Below are positions 58,704-64,000 of a stretch of 64,000 nt of DNA, piece by piece. Both the position numbers and the translations under genes were made by a program. The DNA comes from Rhodospirillales bacterium BBD 1991-14 (GTDB lineage Bacteria; Pseudomonadota; Alphaproteobacteria; Kiloniellales; Kiloniellaceae). A model generated the notes under the pieces. The model was not told the DNA's origin. It saw only the letters and a program-made list of their open reading frames with translations, and did not search any database. The stretch covers positions 310,001 through 374,000 of the forward strand of contig LYSY01000003.1 in the NCBI GenBank assembly GCA_001657395.1, given 5' to 3'. The number at the start of each line of letters is the position of its first letter. Positions within the stretch are counted from its first letter, which is position 1.

Positions 58704-60122
58704 CTACACCTCTAGGCGAAAACTGTGGTTGATCATTCCGTAGACCTGGGCATGAGAGTCCGGGTCATCGCGCGGCGGCCGGGCTGCGCCCTGGTGCCGT
58801 TGACTTTGCGCCCAGGCCCAGCGCAATGCATAAGCCGTACTGCGCGGCGGCGGGCCCTGCGTAGCGTCCGGCCCCGCAATGCCGATGCCGCGTGCCTGGA
58901 AGTTCTCGGCAAAGGCCGGCAGGTTCTGTTCCTGGCCCAAGTCGGCCATGATCTCAAGGAACGTGCGGGTGAAACGGCCGAAGCTGAAGTGATCGGCGTC
59001 GAGACGGTGCCAGGCGACGGCAAGGGCAAAGCCGATGTAGTCCCGGGCCTCGATCAGCGAGTCGACGAAGGCCGAGCGGTGGTGGCTCACCGCGCCCTCG
59101 TGCATCTGCTGCAGACGATCGAGGCTGGCCGTCACGCTGTCTTCCGTCCAGCCGCGCGGATCGTCTTCGGGCGGCAGAACGCCGCGGCGCACCAGCCCGT
59201 CCTGGTAGATCTCCACAAGACTGTCGAAGATGGCACCGGTCAGCGGCTGGGCCAGATCATGCGACTTGCGTCCCTGTCCGCTGGGATCGATCCACTCGCC
59301 CTCTGCGGTGAGGCGCAGCGAAGCCAGATCCTCCATGTGGGCATCGTTGCTGGCAATGCGGATCTGTTCGCTGTTCGACAGCTCGCCGATGCGGTTGAGG
59401 AAATTCAGGACATAGAGGTTCCCGCCGGTCTGATCGATGAGATCGTCGATAATGGTTTCGAAATGCAGTGTCGACAGCAGCGCCACCAGATCGGACATCG
59501 ATTCGTGGAACCCGAGATACTGCGGCGTCAGCCCGCCAGCCCCCGGAATCCCGACCTCCGAAAACAGCAGCGTATGCCCGACCTCGTGTGCCAGAACATC
59601 GAAGTTCAGGGCAAAGGGCTGGTAGTCGCCGTCCGCAGAGGTGCGCCCGCCGGTTTCGATGAAGCCGACGCCGGCATGGGCGTTGTCCCAGGCCACGTCG
59701 GGCACCAGTTCGATGATGAAACGGTCCCGAGGGTCGTACCAGTCCACGGTCTTCCCCAGATAGCCTTCCCAGATATCCAGGACAAAGCGCACCGAGCCGT
59801 ACATATGAGCCGCAAGAAAGCGGCGGTCATCCAGAGGAATATGGTCGAAGTGGCCGTCCGGCCCGGCCTCGGCCGGAGGATATGCCGGCCCACGATAGGG
59901 CGGCATGTAGGGGAAGGTGTAGGGCGCCGGCTTGTCGATCGCATCGACCACGCGCATCGCGCCGTCGAAAGGACCCGGCGCAATGCTTCCCGGCGCCGGC
60001 GAGACGCGAACGGTTTCGGGCCTGGAAAAACCATGCAGGCTTGGCATCTGCGGAAACAGACGAAAGCGCGTGCCGCCGACGACACCGTCTACGGCATCCA
60101 ATCTGTCCCACAGCGCGGTCAT
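58704..60122 (-). CDS. gluzincin-type zinc metallopeptidase
   Basis: A 472-residue protein with an HEVGH zinc motif (His179, Glu180, His183), followed 23 residues later by Glu207 in GFHESMSDLVALL. That is the spacing and context of thermolysin/fungalysin-type gluzincins (NExxSD). There is no signal peptide, so it acts in the cytoplasm. The N-terminal region (PYMPPYRGPAYPPAEAG) is proline-rich. The gene is 25 bases downstream of the TfuA gene, with a GGGGGG ribosome site eight bases before ATG 60122. It could process the product of the YcaO-TfuA system. Confidence 0.82.
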   Translation of the reverse strand: MTALWDRLDAVDGVVGGTRFRLFPQMPSLHGFSRPETVRVSPAPGSIAPGPFDGAMRVVDAIDKPAPYTFPYMPPYRGPAYPPAEAGPDGHFDHIPLDDRRFLAAHMYGSVRFVLDIWEGYLGKTVDWYDPRDRFIIELVPDVAWDNAHAGVGFIETGGRTSADGDYQPFALNFDVLAHEVGHTLLFSEVGIPGAGGLTPQYLGFHESMSDLVALLSTLHFETIIDDLIDQTGGNLYVLNFLNRIGELSNSEQIRIASNDAHMEDLASLRLTAEGEWIDPSGQGRKSHDLAQPLTGAIFDSLVEIYQDGLVRRGVLPPEDDPRGWTEDSVTASLDRLQQMHEGAVSHHRSAFVDSLIEARDYIGFALAVAWHRLDADHFSFGRFTRTFLEIMADLGQEQNLPAFAENFQARGIGIAGPDATQGPPPRSTAYALRWAWAQSQRHQGAARPPRDDPDSHAQVYGMINHSFRLEV

Positions 60123-60147
60123 CCGCGGTTCCCCCCTTCCACCTCTC

Positions 60148-61548
60148 TCATACCGTCCCGCGTCCCCGGCCGTCCTTGGCCGCTGCAAGAGGCGCCTGTG
60201 TATCGGCCAGCAGCGCACGATAGACCTTCTCGCGCGCGAGGACAGCAAGCAAGTCCTTCAGTCCATCGAAGCCGAGGTCTCGCGCAAAGCCTGCGACGTC
60301 GTCCGGCGCGCCGCGCCCCAGGCAGTCCTCAAAATACCAATCCAGCAGAGACTGGGACGAGAGCGCAGAAGGGGCATCCTCGGTCTCAAAAGTCTGTTTC
60401 AGCCGCTCTTCCTTGTCGCGGGCGCGCTCGGCGAGCGCCCGGTAGCGATCCTCGCTACGCAGGACGTCGAGAAGGGCGGCGTCCAGGTCTCGGCCCGCCG
60501 CGTCCCGGCTTTGGTCCAGCGCCACCTCGAAATCGAGAAGCCGGTTGAGACCGGCGCGGTCAAGGTCGCAGGCCGCAGCCCAGCGATCCAGGGCCTCACG
60601 CGACAACAGTCCATGCCGGCGCCGCAGCCGGTCCAGCGCTTTGCGGCGCGCAGCGGCATCGGCCACGGGCAGAGGGTCCTCGGCATACAACCGCAGGCGC
60701 AGGAGCGCCGTCATCCGCAGCGAGTCATAGAGCTGCGGATCAAGCCGCAGTTCGTCGATCACCTTTCGCTCCGCCGCGCTGAGGAGGGGTGCCGCTCCCT
60801 CGGACTGTTCCACGAACTGCGCCCAAAGGGTCGTTCGTTCAAAAACAAATCCACGCTCCGTCTCGCGGCGATCCGCGCCCCCTTCGGTCAGGTGCTGCAG
60901 CAAAGCCCGGGCGTCTTCGCGTTTCTGATCGACGCGGCCCGTTTCCAGCCAGTCCAGGAGGGCAGAACTCTCGGCCCGCTCAAGACCCAGTTCGGCCATC
61001 ACAGCAGACAGCGACGCAAAGCTGCGCTCCCGGAAGAAGCGCTGCTTGTAGGCCGCAACCAGACGGTCGCGCAGGCCGGCATCGATGACACCCTGCTGCG
61101 CCGCCGCGGCAAAGCTTGCGCGCAGATCGACCATGGCGTCCGAGAGCGCCGGATAGCCCAGCTCAGGCGGGCCGTGCACGACGGCAACCTCGTCGTCGTC
61201 TTCAAAGGCTTCGTCCTCGAAGGGTGTAAAGACGCCGTCGCGAAACCCTTCGTAGATCCTGCCGATGCCGACCATACCGAAGGGCTCCAGCTCGGCGGCG
61301 CGCAGGGCCCCCATACTGGCCGCGCCGAAGACAGGAATGCCCTGGTCCAGGGCCCAGAGAATCTCCTTGTGCCAGACCGAGGGCACCTCCTGGAAGTACC
61401 CGTCGATGATGGCGATGGCGGCGGGCCGGCTCTCCTGCACAAGACGATAGACATCGCCCTGGCGCACCGGCGGGCGATAGTCCGCCCGCAGCAGGCCGGC
61501 GGCCTCCTCGCGCGGCAGGCTGGGGCCGAGAAAGACAGTGACGGTCAT
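60148..61548 (-). CDS. TfuA-like protein with long C-terminal extension
   Basis: A 466-residue protein. The N-terminal ~120 residues are a TfuA core: FLGPSLP, AAIAIIDGYFQEVPSVWHKEILWALDQGIPVFGAASMGALRAAEL, then GIGRIYEGFRDG. The remaining ~280 residues form a helical region absent from short TfuA proteins, including coiled-coil-like DRYRALAERARDKEERLKQTF. TfuA proteins assist YcaO enzymes, probably delivering sulfur for thioamide formation. Its ATG overlaps the YcaO stop by four bases. No Cys-rich region is evident. Confidence 0.9.
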   Translation of the reverse strand: MTVTVFLGPSLPREEAAGLLRADYRPPVRQGDVYRLVQESRPAAIAIIDGYFQEVPSVWHKEILWALDQGIPVFGAASMGALRAAELEPFGMVGIGRIYEGFRDGVFTPFEDEAFEDDDEVAVVHGPPELGYPALSDAMVDLRASFAAAAQQGVIDAGLRDRLVAAYKQRFFRERSFASLSAVMAELGLERAESSALLDWLETGRVDQKREDARALLQHLTEGGADRRETERGFVFERTTLWAQFVEQSEGAAPLLSAAERKVIDELRLDPQLYDSLRMTALLRLRLYAEDPLPVADAAARRKALDRLRRRHGLLSREALDRWAAACDLDRAGLNRLLDFEVALDQSRDAAGRDLDAALLDVLRSEDRYRALAERARDKEERLKQTFETEDAPSALSSQSLLDWYFEDCLGRGAPDDVAGFARDLGFDGLKDLLAVLAREKVYRALLADTQAPLAAAKDGRGRGTV

Positions 61549-62873
61549 GCGCCCGCCCTCTCGGAGGGCAGGCTGAGCCCACGCGCCCGGGCGCGGCGGC
61601 CGGGGCGATAGTCGCTGCCCTCGCCCTGGTAGGCGCCTTCCAGTCCGGAGGCTACGGCGCGCACCACCGGAATACCGATTTCAGGCTTGGTCAGGTCGAC
61701 CGCGGCGACCTCCTCGACGCCGACCGCCGCCAGGCACCTCAGCACCGCCGAAAGGTCGCCGGCAATGTCCGCGCCGCTCAGGCTTGGGACATCGCCATAG
61801 CTGCGCTGCGGCGGGTCCGCCAGCCAGAGGCGCGCAGTGCGGTTGCGCGCCAGCTTGGCGGCGCTGTCGTAGGATTCGGGCACGTAGTCGTCGCGCGACC
61901 CGGCGATGCGGGTGGTGCGCGACTGCGCCGCCTCGGTCAGGGCGCGCAGCAGAGCGACCTCGCGGTCCGGATGGCAGCCGGCCCCCAGCTCCGCCTCGAC
62001 GCTGTGGTCGCTGGGCTCCGCCACCGCACAGCAGAAGACCGGCACGCCGACGTCGGAGGTGACATCCCAAAGGCCGACCGAAAGTCCGGCCTGCCCATAG
62101 TGGTCCAGGAGCGAACGGGCAGCCGGGCTGTCCACCGTCCCGGCATCCATCTTGCTGGCGGCACGGACCGCATCACCGCCGAGCCTCCAGAGGCTGAGCG
62201 CGTCCCTTTCGATCAGTTCGCAGACTGCGTGGAGCGCCGCCTCTTCGAAGGTGTTGCCGGAGGCCAGGCCGTTGGTGTCGGCGGGAAAGACGTAGCTGCC
62301 CGGCGGCTGCGGCAGGGTGAAGTTGGTCGAGACCAGTTCCAGCGGCACCCAGAGGGGCTCGCCGCGATCGCCCGATGTGCAATGGCGCGGGTCGAGGTGC
62401 CTGGCCTCGATCCAGAGGATCGGCTGTTCGGGATGAAACTCGCCCAGGCACGACCGCGGCAACCCGGAAACCTCGATGACCCTCTCCGAGACTGCCAGCT
62501 CGTTGAAAGACAGCATCCGCAGAGGCATTGCGATGCGTTCGGCATGAAAGGTCTCGGCCGACTCCATAAAGGCCGAGACCTTGGCTTCCTGCACCGTCAG
62601 CCCCTTGCCCTGCGACACGGCGATGGAGCGCGACAGGGGACGGCAGGCCATGAAGACGGGAATACCGATGCTGTCCAGTCCGGTCACGTTGGCGAGGCGC
62701 GTGATTCCCATCTGCCCGGCAAAGGGCAGCACCCGGGCCAGCGTGTCTTCCGGCCGGCGGCTGCGATGGGTGCCGCCGCGGTAGACCTTCGCGGAGCCCG
62801 GCGGCGCCGCAGCCGGCGGCACGGCGCCGCCGGAATCGCCAGAGATCTGCTCTCGTCGCGCGGCTTCGGTCAT
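61545..62873 (-). CDS. YcaO-family cyclodehydratase/thioamide-forming enzyme
   Basis: A 442-residue YcaO protein. ATP-site motifs are SQGKGLTVQEAKVSAFMESAETFHAER (about residues 86-113), FEEAALHAVCELIERDALSLWR (about 210-231) and VALLRALTEAAQSR (about 310). YcaO enzymes activate a backbone amide with ATP. Paired with TfuA, they commonly install thioamides. The enzyme acts in the cytoplasm on a peptide or protein. Its neighbours are TfuA (overlapping), a metallopeptidase and a repeat-tail protein. The N-terminal ~30 residues look unstructured. Confidence 0.95.
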   Translation of the reverse strand: MTEAARREQISGDSGGAVPPAAAPPGSAKVYRGGTHRSRRPEDTLARVLPFAGQMGITRLANVTGLDSIGIPVFMACRPLSRSIAVSQGKGLTVQEAKVSAFMESAETFHAERIAMPLRMLSFNELAVSERVIEVSGLPRSCLGEFHPEQPILWIEARHLDPRHCTSGDRGEPLWVPLELVSTNFTLPQPPGSYVFPADTNGLASGNTFEEAALHAVCELIERDALSLWRLGGDAVRAASKMDAGTVDSPAARSLLDHYGQAGLSVGLWDVTSDVGVPVFCCAVAEPSDHSVEAELGAGCHPDREVALLRALTEAAQSRTTRIAGSRDDYVPESYDSAAKLARNRTARLWLADPPQRSYGDVPSLSGADIAGDLSAVLRCLAAVGVEEVAAVDLTKPEIGIPVVRAVASGLEGAYQGEGSDYRPGRRARARGLSLPSERAGA

Positions 62874-62878
62874 CGCTC

Positions 62879-64000
62879 CTATCCGCTTCTGCGGCCCCGC
62901 GCGGTGGAAAGGATGGCCGTCGCCGCGGCGTAGTCCGCCGTGCCCGCCATGGTCTCGAGCCCGACGAGGCGTGGCTCCAAGGTCTTGCGCGCTTCTTCGC
63001 TGTAACCCTGCACGCGCAGCAGCCCGGCCAGGCTGGTCGCGGCGCGCAGCGCCAGGGTCCTGGCGCCCTGGTCGCTGGCCAGGTCCAGGGCACTGTGATA
63101 GGCGGCGATGGCCGGTTCCGGATCATGCGGCATGCGCAGCTGCAGCAGATAGCCGATGCGCCGGCGCAGCTCCGGCAGCCAGATCCGCAGCCCGAGGGAT
63201 TCGAACTCCGCCTGCGCCGCCGTGCATTCTTCCAGGGCTTCGTCGATGCGGCCGTTCAGAGCCAGAACCTCGGCAAACATGTCATAATAGACGGGGAAGT
63301 CCTCCTGCGTGCCGATATCCTTCTGGCGCTCCAAACCTTCGCGGATCTCGCCCAGGCCCTTGGAGAGATTGCCGAGGCGCGAGTGCGCCCAGCCTGCAAA
63401 GACCAGCGCCTTGGCCCGGTCGTCCTTGAAGCCGTGCTCGTCGGCAAAGGCGATCAGTTCGTCGGCAATGCGCAGAACCTCCACCGGATCACGCTGATAG
63501 AGCCGATGCATGATGGTGATGTACTTGTAGTGGCTCCAGCTGCCGCCGTGGTCGAGGTTTTCCAGCCAGGCCCTGGCCTGGCGCTCGTACTCCATGGCCT
63601 CGTTGGGCCGGCCCATAAGCCAGTAGACCAGCAGACTCTCGCCAAGACCGCAGACCTTGGCATCGTGATTGCCGTAGAGCGTGGCATGGGCGCGGTAATC
63701 GCCCTTGTCGTAGAGGGCGAGGCCCGCGTCGATGTGCTCCATGCAGCCATGGAGGTCGCCGCGGTTGAAGTGCGACGCCCATTGGCAGTGGTGGGCCTGG
63801 AGCAGCAGCTCCTCGTCGCTGCGGCCCCGGGCGCGGACCAGCAGTTCGTCGGCGCGCTGGCCCATCTCGTTGAAATCGCGCGAGCGGCGCCACCATCCCC
63901 AATAGACCGGGAAGTGATCGCGGGACTCGGGCAGGCTGCGGCAGAGCTCGTAGCCCTCGCCGTAGATCTGCTCGACCTCCGTCGAACCCGGGCCGTGCAA
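62879..64000 (-). CDS. TPR-rich C-terminal part of a regulatory ATPase/cyclase-like protein (5' end off window)
   Basis: At least 373 residues of a larger protein that continues beyond the window. The visible part is a tetratricopeptide-like helical array: repeated segments such as DELLLQAHHCQWASHFNRGDLHGCMEHIDAGLALYDKG, RAKALVFAGWAHSRLGNLSKGLGEIREGLE and FAEVLALNGRIDEALEECTAAQAEFESLGL. This resembles the C-terminal half of class III adenylate-cyclase/AAA-ATPase/TPR proteins and LuxR-type large regulators, but the defining domain is not visible. It lies five bases upstream of the YcaO gene on the same strand, so likely it is the first gene seen of that cluster. Confidence 0.8.
   Translation of the reverse strand: MHGPGSTEVEQIYGEGYELCRSLPESRDHFPVYWGWWRRSRDFNEMGQRADELLVRARGRSDEELLLQAHHCQWASHFNRGDLHGCMEHIDAGLALYDKGDYRAHATLYGNHDAKVCGLGESLLVYWLMGRPNEAMEYERQARAWLENLDHGGSWSHYKYITIMHRLYQRDPVEVLRIADELIAFADEHGFKDDRAKALVFAGWAHSRLGNLSKGLGEIREGLERQKDIGTQEDFPVYYDMFAEVLALNGRIDEALEECTAAQAEFESLGLRIWLPELRRRIGYLLQLRMPHDPEPAIAAYHSALDLASDQGARTLALRAATSLAGLLRVQGYSEEARKTLEPRLVGLETMAGTADYAAATAILSTARGRRSG

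Overview
The window is a high-GC (roughly two thirds G+C), gene-dense stretch of a bacterial chromosome. The gene families point to an alphaproteobacterium, probably Rhodospirillales: a BigR/Blh persulfide operon, an arsR-arsC-aqpS arsenic operon, rhizobial-style split DhaK/DhaL, CIRCE-controlled groESL, DUF2161, a PAS_5-like protein and GTCAT-type extragenic palindromes. The taxonomic guess is inference; no rRNA, tRNA or CRISPR was seen.

Layout. 0-6.3 kb: assorted metabolic genes (GFA-type zinc protein, TauE/SafE exporter, isoaspartyl methyltransferase-like protein, MTA/SAH nucleosidase, HAD hydrolase, periplasmic 5'-nucleotidase, PhyH dioxygenase). 6.3-15.1 kb: a minus-strand nucleoside uptake and salvage operon (BMP binding protein, double ATPase, two permeases, cytidine deaminase, purine nucleoside phosphorylase, deoC, deoA). 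It is preceded by a probable structured RNA that has its own promoter and terminator. 15.4-19 kb: small ORF, KDG kinase and groES-groEL under a perfect CIRCE. 19-21 kb: sulfur dioxygenase, BigR repressor and a rhodanese-DUF2892 fusion. 21-23.3 kb: nuclease-fold DUF2161, a secreted unknown and a PAS protein. 23.3-35.5 kb: sugar/polyol catabolism on the minus strand (PfkB kinase, class II aldolase, RbsD/FucU mutarotase, FGGY kinase, DhaL, DhaK, and an ABC importer with two ATPases and two permeases). 35.9-40.2 kb: four tandem paralogues of a secreted four-cysteine protein that I do not recognise. 40.5-53.8 kb: mtnK, ankyrin protein, BBE-type oxidoreductase with HxlR regulator, two globins flanking a LysR regulator, PhyH protein, membrane proteins, an XRE regulator with a perfect palindrome, and mtnA. 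53.9-55.5 kb: arsenic operon. 55.7-57.9 kb: acetate kinase and a HAD-IIA protein. 58-64 kb: a minus-strand cluster of a TPR/ATPase-type protein, YcaO, TfuA, a gluzincin metallopeptidase and a protein with a three-copy repeat tail, which looks like a peptide or protein thioamidation system.

How genes may work together. The BMP operon imports nucleosides and channels them to bases and central carbon. MtnN, MtnK, MtnA and the class II aldolase are scattered over 50 kb, yet they could make a complete methylthioadenosine disposal route (DHAP shunt). The sugar cluster imports an unknown carbohydrate, corrects its anomer, phosphorylates it and feeds a DHA- or erythrulose-type kinase. The two most novel-looking loci are the YcaO-TfuA cluster and the four-paralogue array, whose members share a conserved 17-nt leader motif.
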